A DNA stretch of 34,041 nucleotides from Clostridia bacterium (GTDB lineage: Bacteria; Bacillota; Clostridia; Oscillospirales; Acutalibacteraceae): NCBI GenBank assembly GCA_017432485.1, contig JAFRJB010000007.1, forward strand, positions 1 to 34,041, given 5' to 3'. This document shows positions 7,887 through 17,706 of this stretch, one piece after another; position 1 is the first letter of the stretch; every line of letters begins with the position of its first letter. Position numbers and translations under genes: made by a program. The notes below the pieces were generated by a model, which did no database searches, was not told where the DNA came from, and worked only from the letters and a program-made list of their open reading frames with translations.

Positions 7887-10800
7887 ATGACAACCAAGAA
7901 TATGCCAAAAAAGATACTCGCTCTGCTTTTAGCCGTGCTGCTTTGTTGCGGTTACCTGAGTTCTGCTGCGGGGCAGGCTTATGCCACCGCGCACCCGGCT
8001 GCCGTTAACGGCGGCAAAAGTTCTGCCGAAATTGAAGCGGATGATTTAGAGCAATTCTCCAAACGCTCCGGCTATGATTACCACGATGCAAAACCCGGCA
8101 CGTATGCCGAAAACGAGTTGATTTTGGAAATAACTTCCTCTGCCGGTGCCGCTGCTGCAAGCATCAGTTCTTTTGAAGATGAATTTGATTTAAAGGTGCA
8201 GCGTGTATTAAATACCACCGACCTGCAGGAAACCGGCAATACCAAGCTTTCATCGGTTGGCGGGGATGATAGTGTTATCACATCCTATTTTATGACCACC
8301 GAGCAGGATGACATCATTGGCTTGTGTGACTCATTAAATGAACGCGAGGAAGTATTTAATGCGCAACCGAACTTTGCTTACGAGACTTGCGATGAAGCAG
8401 AAGAGGTCGATATGAGCGAACCTGCCGAGGATACGACTCAACCAACATCGGATGCGGGCGTAACAACTCAAATCGATGATTCTGCTGCCGCAAGCGAAGC
8501 TGCCGAACAGGAACAGGCACCGCAGGCAACTGCCCCGGCGGAAACTCCCGAAGTGCAAGATACCCCAAGCAAAGCAGACAGCTATACAACTTTGCCCGGA
8601 TTTAGCGGTGAATTTTACGGTTCTCGTTTGCAATGGTGGTTTGAGCACTGCCAGATTCCAACGGCGTGGTCATCTTATGCCGACTCCACCACGGGCTACG
8701 GTTTGGGTAAAGGCATTAATGTGGCGGTTATAGATACCGGCTGTAATGTGACACATAATGATATTAAAGATAATCTGTGGACCGGTCCTTCCGGCGAATG
8801 CGGTTATAACGCTTATAGAGACACCACGATTGCTAAAACTGACACAGATTTAGATGTTGTCGGGCACGGCACGCACTGCTGCGGCTCGATTGCAATGAAT
8901 GGTGATAACACTATAGGCGGTATCGGCACAGCACCCAGAAGCTCTGTGATGGTGATGAAAGCTGACCGGCATGATGGAAAAAATGTTTTTTATGATTCCG
9001 AATTAATCACCAGTTTATATAAATCGAGAGATTACGGCGCCGATATCATCAGCATGAGTCTCGGCGGTTCTTATTTCTCCTATGCCACTTACAGAACCTA
9101 TCAAGAGGTTTCCTCCTCTTGCTTAATTGTTTGTGCTGCCGGTAACGACCATCTTGATACGAGCGAAAAGCTGCATTTCCCCGCTGCTGCCTCTTGCGTA
9201 ATAGGTGTTATGGCGCTTGGAGACAGCGATAATCTTACAAGACTTGCTACATTCAGTAATTATGATACCAGCGGCCTTTTCTACAAAGTAGCTGCTCCGG
9301 GTACCGAGATCTTTTCTTTGAGTACTTCTTCCAACAGCACTTACACTCGCATGAACGGTACCTCTATGGCTACCCCGATTACAACGGGTATGATTGCCTC
9401 CTTTATGTCCTATGTCAAGTATGTTAAGGGCTGGGATTGGACACCCGCACAGTACCAGTATGAGGTAGAAAACATCATCAATAACAGTGGCAACTCACTG
9501 ACTTGCGGTGCATATTCGCAAGAGCAGCACCCGGTTGCCTATAATTTAGGTTCTTCTTTTAAAGTGATGAACCTCAAGCATTTGTTAGGCAGTATCACTG
9601 CAGTTTCATCAAATCCTTTTGCCAATTCTTCCGCTGTCAGCTTTAATAATTCTGTTATGCGAGACGGTGTCATAAACGCCACGGGACTGCAAGCAAGCGA
9701 GTTGGATACCTATGCTCTCAAAAGAGTCAGTCTGCTGTATTGGGAGGATGATGAAGTCAGAAAATCCATTTCCGATTTTTCCGATTTACCGAAATTGACA
9801 GGGCTTAATCACTTAGATTTATCCGGTTGTTCTAATGTCACAAGTTCCAACATAGAAAGCATTATTTCAGGTTGCGCCGGAACGCTGTTTTATTTGGATT
9901 TGAATACCGGCACGCACCTTGGGAACCTGCCTTGTTTGGCAAATGCACCATTTTCTCATCTGTATTATTTAAATGTTTGCCACAACAATATGACAACGCT
10001 TGACCCGCTGGCAAAATTCACTTGTATGCGAACGCTATACGCGTATGATAACGAATTATCGGATATTTCCGCGATTTCCTCAATGAAGCATACGGAATAT
10101 GTGGAGTTCTTTTATAATGAAATCGAAGATCCTACGCCGGCGTTTTCATCGGATTGTCTGTGGTTCCTTGATTTGGAATATAATGAGATGACAGACCACA
10201 CAAAACTGTTTAATTTCAGTGGTGCTTTTCATAGCACAAAGATAAATTCCGATACTATTTATTTTTATGTAGGATATAACTACTTAACCGGTCTGACAGA
10301 AGCAATCGCCAATAGTATTATCGACACGATTAAAGAAAACAATACTGTTGACGGCGTTGCATATACCAGTACGGTGAAGTTTACATATGCAAATCAAAGC
10401 GAACCGCCTGCCGCTACGGTGCCGATGACTTCCTTCACAATTTCCGATAAGACAGTTACAAGAGAAGCGCTTTGTGCAGGAAATTTGAATTTAAATACCA
10501 TCACCGGTTTTACGCCTTACCCGGGCAATGCCGATTCATATAACTATTTAACATGGACCTGCTCGGAATCCGGCTATTTTGACAGCGAGGGTAATGTGCT
10601 CGTTACTCCGGAGCAAATTACTTCTTGCCGCACACTCACCCTTACCGGTACTGCGCCTGAAGGTTCGAATGCTGTATCAAGCGTAACGGGTGAAGCTTCG
10701 CAAACCATTCAGTTAACCATTACCGCGCCTGAAATCCAGAGTGCGTACCTGACTGACCGCGTGATTAGTACAGGCACGAAAAGTGCGGTTGTTGTTGCAA

Positions 10801-13800
10801 CCAATCAGTATACCTCATATGTGGTTTTGAAGTTTTCCAAGACCGGTTCGGAAGATGTAATTGTTTGTGAGGCGGTTTCCAATACTACCGTTGCCAACGG
10901 GAACACAAAAGTATCGTTATTTAATATTCCCGCTGCGGTTTACAATACACCGGGCACATATGAGTGCACCGTGTATCCGGCAGACTCGGCGCAAAACTAT
11001 ACAACCACTTCCGATAAAGATATTTCAGGTAATACATCCTATCCATACAAAAGTTTAGGCGCACTTTATGTCAAGAACAGTGTGCAAACCGCAACAGATT
11101 TCAACGTTGCCGCCGATACCACTGTCAACCGCTACGGTCAGGGGGCACTGTACTCTGTCAATAGCGGTAGTTCCGCCTCTTCTCCGGCAAAGCCGAGCGG
11201 CTCCTATTCTACCACCAACACCGGCAACTGCCTCAGATATATCGGCTTGGGTATGAGCTTGGGTGACTGTGCCGGCTATTTCGGCAAGCCTTCCGGTAAT
11301 TATCCCAGTGCCGCAACGGGCGAATCGTCTTATGGTGTGAAAAACAATGAGAATAGTAATATTGATACTGTTTATGCAACCGTCAACACGGTCGCACCGG
11401 CTGTGAAGCATGTAGCAAAGCGCAATGCTTTGAATTATAGGCAAGACGGCTATGTCGATTATTTAATCAAAACCAATACAGATGCCACTCAATTAAAAAC
11501 ATACCTTGCCGGTACCACTACTCAAATCAGCAGTACAATCAATCACGTAGCAACCGTCTTTAGTGATGAATATAATACCTATGCCGCCTATGGCACTTAC
11601 AGTTATAAGCTGTGGTCGGTAAGAGTGCCGCTGACAAGCGATAAGCAAATGCAGGCAGTCACCTTTGTGGCGGCTGACCCGCTTGGCGACGGTGCCGAAA
11701 GTAAAACGCCGGCTACCGGTTTGGAATTTACTGCTGCGCCGCGCATTTATGCCAATGAATCGCCCACCAAGCTGATGAAAGACTATTTGAAGCTTTCTCC
11801 GACAAACAGTGCGGGTGAATCTTTGGCAAACTGTTTCGATACGGTTGCATTTTCCATTTCCGCTTCCTCGTACTTTACGCTTAACAGCAGTGCAACCGGT
11901 GAAGTTACTGCCGATATGGAACGCATACTCGGCGATTTGGAGAGGAGCACCTCTGATTGTGTAAGCACTTCGGTTACGGCTTCTCTGGGAATCGGTGGTT
12001 CAGTGAGAACGACACTATCTGTCTATCGCCCTATTGTCTCGGATTTTACCTATGATGCAGACAGTTCCGCGCTTATCAGCGGCGGTACGGTCAACTACTC
12101 TGTCAAAACCTACGGTTCGGATACTATCACTGTTTCAGATAGTGATGATCAGCCGCTTGTGACCTTGACTTTAGAGGATATCGATGCGTATTCGGCGCAT
12201 ACCGATGAAAACGGCAATGAATTCATTATTTGGCACTTTAGCCGCACTTTTCCGCTCGGTGTTTCCTCACTGAAAACGTATGTGCGCTCTTCGTACCGCT
12301 ATAGTGATACGCTCACTTCTCATAGCGCAAGCGCTATCTCTCTTACTGTGAATAGAGAATGGGGGCTTGCGGATTATTCTCTATGGTATGAACAGAGCGC
12401 CAGAGTTGATGAAACTTTGCTCAGTGCACTTGCGCAAGCTTACGGCACGCAAACCGAGCTGTATGCGCGCCGCTTAACTGCCTATCGTGATGTGCTCGAA
12501 GGTGCTATTCTAACCTATAATGAAACCCAACAATCGCTTGTGGATGCGCAAACGCTCGCGCTAAAAGAAGCTATCGACAATTTACTCGGCTACAGTGATT
12601 ATGCCGCTTCTATTGAAGCGTATGAAGCGCTGCTTGGCAGCGAGAATGCCAAGTATATTAATGCGCAGCTGACCGACTTGGTCAGCACTGAGGTTACCGA
12701 TGCCACGATTAAGTCTGTATCCGCTGCTATTGACACTCAACTTGCGCGTATTGAAGCGTTGGTGGAAAAAACAGAAGAAGTGCAAGCCTATCTTGCTGTT
12801 TTGGAATCAAGAATTCCCGCATTATTGACTGATGAAATACCGGAATGCTACTCTGTCAGTTCCTACACCGCTCTCAAGCAAGCATATGACAGCTTGAAGA
12901 ACAATTTGAGCGTTCTTGCTTATGAAGATGCGCAGACTTTGGAGATTGATTACAGTGCTTTACTCAGTGCATATAATAACCTGCATGAGCATACCTATAT
13001 GCCTGTTGTGAAACAACCTACCTGTACCGCAGGCGGCTACACAACCTATACCTGTTTGCTGTGCGGTGATGAGTATGTTACAGATTATACTGCTGCTTTA
13101 GGGCATATCGCTGCTGCTGCAGTGGAAGAAGACCGCATTGATCCCGGTTGTGAAACACAAGGCAGCTGCTATTTGGTGGTACGCTGCAAGCGCTGCAGCG
13201 TGAAGATGTCAGAAGAACCTGCGGTTCTTCCCGCTCTCGGGCATAGCTGGGATGAATGGAGAACTGTCATAGAACCCACCTGCACCGAAGCGGGTGAAGA
13301 AAGCAGAGTGTGTAGAAGAGATGCTTCGCACACCGAAACAAGAGAGATGGAAGCTTATGGGCATGCATTTGAGGTGGTTTCCTCAAGAGCACCGACCTGT
13401 ACCAAAAAAGGCGTTACCGTTTACCAATGCCCGCGCTGTAATGAAAGCTATACCGAAACCGTGAACGCCTTGGGGCATAGCGCTGCCGCGCCGGTGGAAG
13501 AAGAGCGCATTGAACCCGGCTGCGAAATCGAGGGCAGCTGCTATTCGGTTGTACGTTGCGAACGCTGTAATGTGAAGATTTCCGAAGAGCCTGTGGTGCT
13601 TCCCGCGCTTGGTCATAACTGGAATGAGTGGGAAATCACTAAAGACCCCACCTGCACCGAAGCAGGCGAAGAAAGCAGAGTATGTAAAAGAGATGCTTCG
13701 CATACCGAAACAAGAGCGGTAGAAGCCTATGGACATGCATTTGAGTTGGTTACCTCAAGAGAACCGACCTGTACAAAAAACGGCATTAATGTTTACCAAT

Positions 13801-16418
13801 GCTCGCGCTGTAATGAAAGTTATATCGAAACCGTTGAAGCATTAGGGCATAGCGCTGCCGCGCCGGTGGAAGAAGACCGCATCGAACCCGGCTGCGAAAC
13901 GGATGGCAGCTACTATTCGGTTGTGCGTTGTGAGCGCTGTAATGTGAAGATGTCCGAAGAGCAGGTCATTCTTCCCGCTCTCGGTCATAACTGGAATGAG
14001 TGGGAAATCACTAAAGACCCCACCTGCACAGAAGCGGGTGAAGAAAGCAGAGTCTGCAGCAGGGATGCTTCGCATACCGAAACAAGAGCGGTAGAAGCTT
14101 ATGGGCATGCCTTTGAGTTGGTTACCTCAAGAGAACCGACCTGTACAAAAAACGGCATTAATGTTTACCAATGCCTGCGTTGCGATGAAAACTACATCGA
14201 TACCGTGAACGCCTTGGGGCATAGTGCTGCTGCGCCGGTGGAAGAAGACCGCACCGAACCCGGCTGCGAAACCGATGGCGGTTACTATTCGGTTGTGCGC
14301 TGCGAGCGCTGCAATGTGAAGATATCCGAAGAGCCCGTGGCGCTTCCCGCACTCGGTCACAGCTGGGGCGAGTGGGTAACGACTACAGACCCCACCTGCA
14401 CGCAAGCGGGTAAAGAGAGCAGAGTTTGCAGCAGAGATGCTTCGCACATCGAAACAAGGGCAGTGGAAGCCTACGGGCATACATTTGAGATAGTCTCCTC
14501 AAGAGAACCGACCTGTACCAAACAAGGCATTATCGTTTACCAGTGCCCGCGCTGCGGCGAGAGCTATCATGAAACTATTGATACTATAGCGCATAGCCCT
14601 GCTGCGGCAGTGGAAGAAAATCGCAGCGAACCCGGCTGCGAAAGTGAAGGCAGTTATGATTCAGTTGTTTATTGCAGGGATTGCCACATAGAGATAAGCC
14701 GCGAAAAACAAAGCATTGCTGCTATCGGTCACGATTGGGGCGCATGGGAGCAAACCACTGCTCCCGGCTGTACGGCAGAGGGTGCGCAAACCAGAGTTTG
14801 TAAGAGAGATGCTTCGCACACCGAAACCAAGGCGGTAGAAGCGCTCGGGCATAGCCCTGCTGCTGCGGTGGAAGAAAACCGCGTGGAGCCCGGTTGTGTG
14901 GATAAAGGCAGTTATCAATCTGTCGTTTACTGCTCTGTATGTGATGAGAAACTTTCCGAAACCACTGTAAGCATTGCCGCTCTCGGGCACAGCTATGTTG
15001 GAGTAGTAACGGAACCGACCTGTAAGAAAAACGGTTATACCACCTATACCTGCTCGCGCTGTGATGCTTCCTATATATCGGATTACACAGCTGCGGTGGG
15101 GCATACACCCGCCGAACCGGTTGAGGAAGACTACACTGCCCCCGGTTGTGAAATACAGGGCAGCTACAAATCTGTTGTCTACTGCTTACTGTGTCATACA
15201 CAAATATCCAGGCAAACAGTGAGTATTCCTGCTCTCGGTCACGATTATGTGCCGCTGGCAACTGAGCCCACCTGTACCGAAAAGGGCTATACCACCTACA
15301 ACTGCTCGCGCTGTGACGCTTCTTATGCGGCAGATTATGTCGACGCATTAGGGCATACACCAAAGGCTGCGGTAGAAGAAAACAGAACCGACCCCACCTG
15401 TGAACAAAAGGGCTGTTATGACATCGTGGTGTACTGTGCGGTTTGTGAAACAGAGCTTTCCAGGCAAACAAACGATATCCCTGCTCTCGGTCACGATTGG
15501 AGTGAGTGGGCTGTTACCACACCGGCAATACCGGTTACATGTACGGCAGACGGTAAAACAGCAGTGGAAACGAGAACATGTTCGCGCTGCACCGGGGTAG
15601 AGACAAGAGGCGGAACTGTGATAGAAAAAAACGGTCATACACCGGCTCAGGCAGTTAGAGAAAACGAAAAAGCTGCCACTTGCGCAGTACCCGGTTCCTA
15701 CGACGAAGTGGTTTATTGCCAAACCTGCAGAGAAGAGCTTTCCAGAGCGAAAGTGATTGTTACGGTGGAACACAACTACACTTCGGTTGTAAGTGAACCT
15801 ACTTGTACGCATATGGGGTATACGACATACACTTGTGAGGGTTGCGCATATACATTTTTTGGCGATTATGTGCCTATGACTGCGCACCGGTATGTGGATA
15901 CGGTGGTCGAACCGACTACCGAAGTGCAAGGGTATACCGTGCATACCTGTATGGCGTGCGGTTACTCCTATGTAGATTCGATTACGGATGTATTGCCCAG
16001 CCCTATGCACTATATCATTCCGTCATTAGAGGAAATTCAAGCAACCCTAACCATTAAAAGTGCTGAAAATGAATATACGGTAACATCATCTAACGGCGTG
16101 TTTGAAATTAATGATATAAAAGCGGATACTTACCGCGTTTACGCAAAGCAAAAGAATTCATTAACGGTTTATATTGATGAGATTAGCATCGAGAGCGGTG
16201 ATATTTTCAATGAAAATATCATCAATTTACCGCTGGGCGATGTCAACGCCGATAATGTGATTGATATGGCAGACCTTTCTGTGTTGCTTGCAAGCGAAAA
16301 CTACGGGAGATCAAATACCGAGATTGACTTGAACGGTGACGGTTTGATTGACATATCGGATATTTCTTTAGTGCTCAAAGCGACCAATTACGGTATGAGT
16401 TCGGTGAAAATTGTCTAA
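7887..16418 (+). CDS. Giant exported subtilisin-like protease with LRRs, 24 Cys/His-rich repeats and a C-terminal dockerin
   Basis: The ATG at 7887 has GGAG close upstream and starts a signal peptide (residues 1 to about 33). It encodes 2,843 residues. A propeptide-like region is followed by an S8 catalytic domain with Asp283 (AVIDTG), His327 (GHGTH) and Ser493 (NGTSMATP). Next come leucine-rich repeats (about 611-775), Ig-like or unassigned beta-rich segments (about 830-1490), a mostly helical stretch (about 1495-1700), 24 GH...C...CxxC units (about 1701-2705), a short carboxypeptidase-regulatory-like domain and a type I dockerin with two calcium loops starting at Asp2785 and Asp2814. A dockerin normally binds a cohesin on a scaffoldin, so this protease is probably displayed in a cellulosome-like complex. 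No cohesin gene lies in the window. All three catalytic residues are present. Substrate unknown. Confidence 0.9.
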   Translation: MTTKNMPKKILALLLAVLLCCGYLSSAAGQAYATAHPAAVNGGKSSAEIEADDLEQFSKRSGYDYHDAKPGTYAENELILEITSSAGAAAASISSFEDEFDLKVQRVLNTTDLQETGNTKLSSVGGDDSVITSYFMTTEQDDIIGLCDSLNEREEVFNAQPNFAYETCDEAEEVDMSEPAEDTTQPTSDAGVTTQIDDSAAASEAAEQEQAPQATAPAETPEVQDTPSKADSYTTLPGFSGEFYGSRLQWWFEHCQIPTAWSSYADSTTGYGLGKGINVAVIDTGCNVTHNDIKDNLWTGPSGECGYNAYRDTTIAKTDTDLDVVGHGTHCCGSIAMNGDNTIGGIGTAPRSSVMVMKADRHDGKNVFYDSELITSLYKSRDYGADIISMSLGGSYFSYATYRTYQEVSSSCLIVCAAGNDHLDTSEKLHFPAAASCVIGVMALGDSDNLTRLATFSNYDTSGLFYKVAAPGTEIFSLSTSSNSTYTRMNGTSMATPITTGMIASFMSYVKYVKGWDWTPAQYQYEVENIINNSGNSLTCGAYSQEQHPVAYNLGSSFKVMNLKHLLGSITAVSSNPFANSSAVSFNNSVMRDGVINATGLQASELDTYALKRVSLLYWEDDEVRKSISDFSDLPKLTGLNHLDLSGCSNVTSSNIESIISGCAGTLFYLDLNTGTHLGNLPCLANAPFSHLYYLNVCHNNMTTLDPLAKFTCMRTLYAYDNELSDISAISSMKHTEYVEFFYNEIEDPTPAFSSDCLWFLDLEYNEMTDHTKLFNFSGAFHSTKINSDTIYFYVGYNYLTGLTEAIANSIIDTIKENNTVDGVAYTSTVKFTYANQSEPPAATVPMTSFTISDKTVTREALCAGNLNLNTITGFTPYPGNADSYNYLTWTCSESGYFDSEGNVLVTPEQITSCRTLTLTGTAPEGSNAVSSVTGEASQTIQLTITAPEIQSAYLTDRVISTGTKSAVVVATNQYTSYVVLKFSKTGSEDVIVCEAVSNTTVANGNTKVSLFNIPAAVYNTPGTYECTVYPADSAQNYTTTSDKDISGNTSYPYKSLGALYVKNSVQTATDFNVAADTTVNRYGQGALYSVNSGSSASSPAKPSGSYSTTNTGNCLRYIGLGMSLGDCAGYFGKPSGNYPSAATGESSYGVKNNENSNIDTVYATVNTVAPAVKHVAKRNALNYRQDGYVDYLIKTNTDATQLKTYLAGTTTQISSTINHVATVFSDEYNTYAAYGTYSYKLWSVRVPLTSDKQMQAVTFVAADPLGDGAESKTPATGLEFTAAPRIYANESPTKLMKDYLKLSPTNSAGESLANCFDTVAFSISASSYFTLNSSATGEVTADMERILGDLERSTSDCVSTSVTASLGIGGSVRTTLSVYRPIVSDFTYDADSSALISGGTVNYSVKTYGSDTITVSDSDDQPLVTLTLEDIDAYSAHTDENGNEFIIWHFSRTFPLGVSSLKTYVRSSYRYSDTLTSHSASAISLTVNREWGLADYSLWYEQSARVDETLLSALAQAYGTQTELYARRLTAYRDVLEGAILTYNETQQSLVDAQTLALKEAIDNLLGYSDYAASIEAYEALLGSENAKYINAQLTDLVSTEVTDATIKSVSAAIDTQLARIEALVEKTEEVQAYLAVLESRIPALLTDEIPECYSVSSYTALKQAYDSLKNNLSVLAYEDAQTLEIDYSALLSAYNNLHEHTYMPVVKQPTCTAGGYTTYTCLLCGDEYVTDYTAALGHIAAAAVEEDRIDPGCETQGSCYLVVRCKRCSVKMSEEPAVLPALGHSWDEWRTVIEPTCTEAGEESRVCRRDASHTETREMEAYGHAFEVVSSRAPTCTKKGVTVYQCPRCNESYTETVNALGHSAAAPVEEERIEPGCEIEGSCYSVVRCERCNVKISEEPVVLPALGHNWNEWEITKDPTCTEAGEESRVCKRDASHTETRAVEAYGHAFELVTSREPTCTKNGINVYQCSRCNESYIETVEALGHSAAAPVEEDRIEPGCETDGSYYSVVRCERCNVKMSEEQVILPALGHNWNEWEITKDPTCTEAGEESRVCSRDASHTETRAVEAYGHAFELVTSREPTCTKNGINVYQCLRCDENYIDTVNALGHSAAAPVEEDRTEPGCETDGGYYSVVRCERCNVKISEEPVALPALGHSWGEWVTTTDPTCTQAGKESRVCSRDASHIETRAVEAYGHTFEIVSSREPTCTKQGIIVYQCPRCGESYHETIDTIAHSPAAAVEENRSEPGCESEGSYDSVVYCRDCHIEISREKQSIAAIGHDWGAWEQTTAPGCTAEGAQTRVCKRDASHTETKAVEALGHSPAAAVEENRVEPGCVDKGSYQSVVYCSVCDEKLSETTVSIAALGHSYVGVVTEPTCKKNGYTTYTCSRCDASYISDYTAAVGHTPAEPVEEDYTAPGCEIQGSYKSVVYCLLCHTQISRQTVSIPALGHDYVPLATEPTCTEKGYTTYNCSRCDASYAADYVDALGHTPKAAVEENRTDPTCEQKGCYDIVVYCAVCETELSRQTNDIPALGHDWSEWAVTTPAIPVTCTADGKTAVETRTCSRCTGVETRGGTVIEKNGHTPAQAVRENEKAATCAVPGSYDEVVYCQTCREELSRAKVIVTVEHNYTSVVSEPTCTHMGYTTYTCEGCAYTFFGDYVPMTAHRYVDTVVEPTTEVQGYTVHTCMACGYSYVDSITDVLPSPMHYIIPSLEEIQATLTIKSAENEYTVTSSNGVFEINDIKADTYRVYAKQKNSLTVYIDEISIESGDIFNENIINLPLGDVNADNVIDMADLSVLLASENYGRSNTEIDLNGDGLIDISDISLVLKATNYGMSSVKIV
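13101..14588 (+). repeat. Four tandem 372-bp modules inside the subtilase gene
   Basis: Modules begin at 13101, 13473, 13845 and 14217, exactly 372 bp (124 codons) apart; a related partial one begins at 14589. Each holds three units of 46, 40 and 38 residues with the patterns C...CxxC, C...CxRDASH and PTC...CxxC. Long identical DNA stretches are shared between the second and third modules. Such DNA is prone to copy-number change. Confidence 0.92.
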
Positions 16419-16424
16419 AGGAAG

Positions 16425-16454
16425 AAAGCACTCTGCATTTGCAGGGTGCTTTTT
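16425..16454 (+). terminator. Terminator of the subtilase gene
   Basis: AAAGCAC-CTGC (16425-16436, one bulged T) pairs with GCAG-GTGCTTT (16441-16452, one bulged G), and the T-run extends to 16454. It lies 6 nt after the stop. Confidence 0.8.
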
Positions 16455-16559
16455 GTGAAAAAATCAAGTAAAAGATATCGTTTTGCAGAGGCTTGGTGTT
16501 CGCTTCGATTATGATGATGTTTCATCGTTCGTTTTAGAGTATTATAAGCGGTGGTGATA

Positions 16560-16588
16560 TTGTTATTTGTTAGTTACTGTGCTATAAT
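16560..16588 (+). promoter_or_regulatory. Promoter of the LRR gene
   Basis: TTGTTA (16560-16565), a 17-nt spacer and TATAAT (16583-16588). Transcription would start near 16595, only about 11 nt before the ATG at 16606, leaving a very short leader that still holds GGGTGA. The upstream TTG at 16588 is inside the -10 box and cannot be the start. Confidence 0.65.
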
Positions 16589-16605
16589 TGCCTCGGGTGA
16601 TTAAA

Positions 16606-17484
16606 ATGCTGCAAAATCAAGAAATATTAGAACAACTTAAAACCATTGAAGAAAGACTGGATAGGATTGAAAAAGCGCTCGGTATCAGTCAACCTCAAAT
16701 AAAAGAGGCGTTGAATGATATCGCCGAGGAAATTGTCGATTCCCTTGAGAGCGAAAACACCACGCACGAATCGGGCAATTATACGTATTCCGATGTCGAT
16801 GCTTCAAGCGTGCAAATAGACTATTATTCTTGGGATGGGCGCCGGAGTATTTTCATTCCCTCTCAAATTGAAGGGAAAACAGTCGTGGGAATAAGCGATG
16901 AAGCTTTTATTAGATTGGATATGAAACAGGTGATTTTCCCGCCAACGCTCAAGTATATTGGTGACAGGGCTTTTAAAGAGTGCAAAAAAATAGAGGCAAT
17001 AGAGTTCCCGAAAGGGTTAAAATGCCTCGGCGAAGAGGCATTTATGGGTTGCTACCTCTTAAAAAGAGTTACCTTTCCTTCGACAATGGAAAAAATCGGC
17101 AAATTCTGTTTTGCCGGTGACCATTTTATTTGCGAAATATCTTTGCCGATTGTCAAAGAAATTCCGCACGGGTGTTTTGTCGGTTGCGGGAGATTAGAAA
17201 AAATCACAATACCGGAAGGCGTTGAAATTATAGGCAATAGTGCATTCAGCTCTTGTAAATTGGATCAGGTTGAATTGCCAAAGAGTTTAAAAGAATTGGG
17301 ATTTGAAGTATTTACAAGAAATCCCTCATATGAAAAAATCGATTTGATTGTTTTAGGTAAAGAGACCGAAATTGCCGGTTTTAAGTATAATCAAAGTATG
17401 ACCGTGTATTGTTTGCCCGGCAGCAAGGCGGAAAAAGCGGCAAGAAAAACCGGTGGCACGGTTGAATGCCGCACATTGGTATGA
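16606..17484 (+). CDS. BspA-like leucine-rich repeat protein
   Basis: The protein has 292 residues. The N-terminal 35 residues are strongly charged and heptad-like (EILEQLKTIEERLDRIEKAL), so a short coiled coil is likely. From about residue 55 on there are LRR_5/BspA-type repeats with the pattern (I/V)xFPxxLKxIGxxAFxxCxxL and IPEGVEIIGNSAFSSC. There is no signal peptide and no membrane segment, which is unusual because BspA-like proteins are often surface-exposed. It may stay in the cytoplasm or leave by another route. The ATG is preferred to the earlier TTG from promoter position. It stands alone between two exported-protein genes, with its own promoter and terminator. It probably mediates protein-protein contact; no partner can be named. 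Confidence 0.8.
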   Translation: MLQNQEILEQLKTIEERLDRIEKALGISQPQIKEALNDIAEEIVDSLESENTTHESGNYTYSDVDASSVQIDYYSWDGRRSIFIPSQIEGKTVVGISDEAFIRLDMKQVIFPPTLKYIGDRAFKECKKIEAIEFPKGLKCLGEEAFMGCYLLKRVTFPSTMEKIGKFCFAGDHFICEISLPIVKEIPHGCFVGCGRLEKITIPEGVEIIGNSAFSSCKLDQVELPKSLKELGFEVFTRNPSYEKIDLIVLGKETEIAGFKYNQSMTVYCLPGSKAEKAARKTGGTVECRTLV

Positions 17485-17540
17485 TTTGATATTTCCTTGG
17501 TGTTTGGACTGCATTTGCAGAGTTCTTTGTTGTGAAATGC

Positions 17541-17573
17541 AAAAGGCACTTTCTGTGTGAAAGCACCTTTTTT
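17541..17573 (+). terminator. Terminator of the LRR gene
   Basis: AAAGG and CTTTC (17542-17553) pair with GAAAG and CCTTT (17559-17570) around an internal CA/CA loop, followed by a T-run to 17573. Confidence 0.65.
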
Positions 17574-17589
17574 AGACTTACATACCTTT

Positions 17590-17617
17590 CTAAAACGCCC
17601 AAATAAAGTCGTTTTAG
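17590..17617. repeat. Inverted repeat upstream of the wall-anchored protein gene
   Basis: CTAAAACG (17590-17597) and CGTTTTAG (17610-17617) are separated by 12 nt. It lies 30 nt before the -35 box of the next gene, so it may be an operator or only a hairpin. Confidence 0.4.
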
Positions 17618-17646
17618 GAAATTAACAAGTCATTTTAGAAAAAATA

Positions 17647-17675
17647 TTGCGGAAAATGATGGAATGGAATATAAT
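17647..17675 (+). promoter_or_regulatory. Promoter of the wall-anchored protein gene
   Basis: TTGCGG (17647-17652), a 17-nt spacer and a perfect TATAAT (17670-17675). This also rules out the TTG at 17647 as a start codon. Confidence 0.6.
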
Positions 17676-17706
17676 AAATACAGAAAATCAACAAAGGAGC
17701 ATTAAG

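Noticed and set aside
14722..15471. Antisense open frames opposite the Cys-rich repeats of the subtilase
   Set aside because: They follow the repeat period of the sense strand and arise from its biased codons; no independent start signals.
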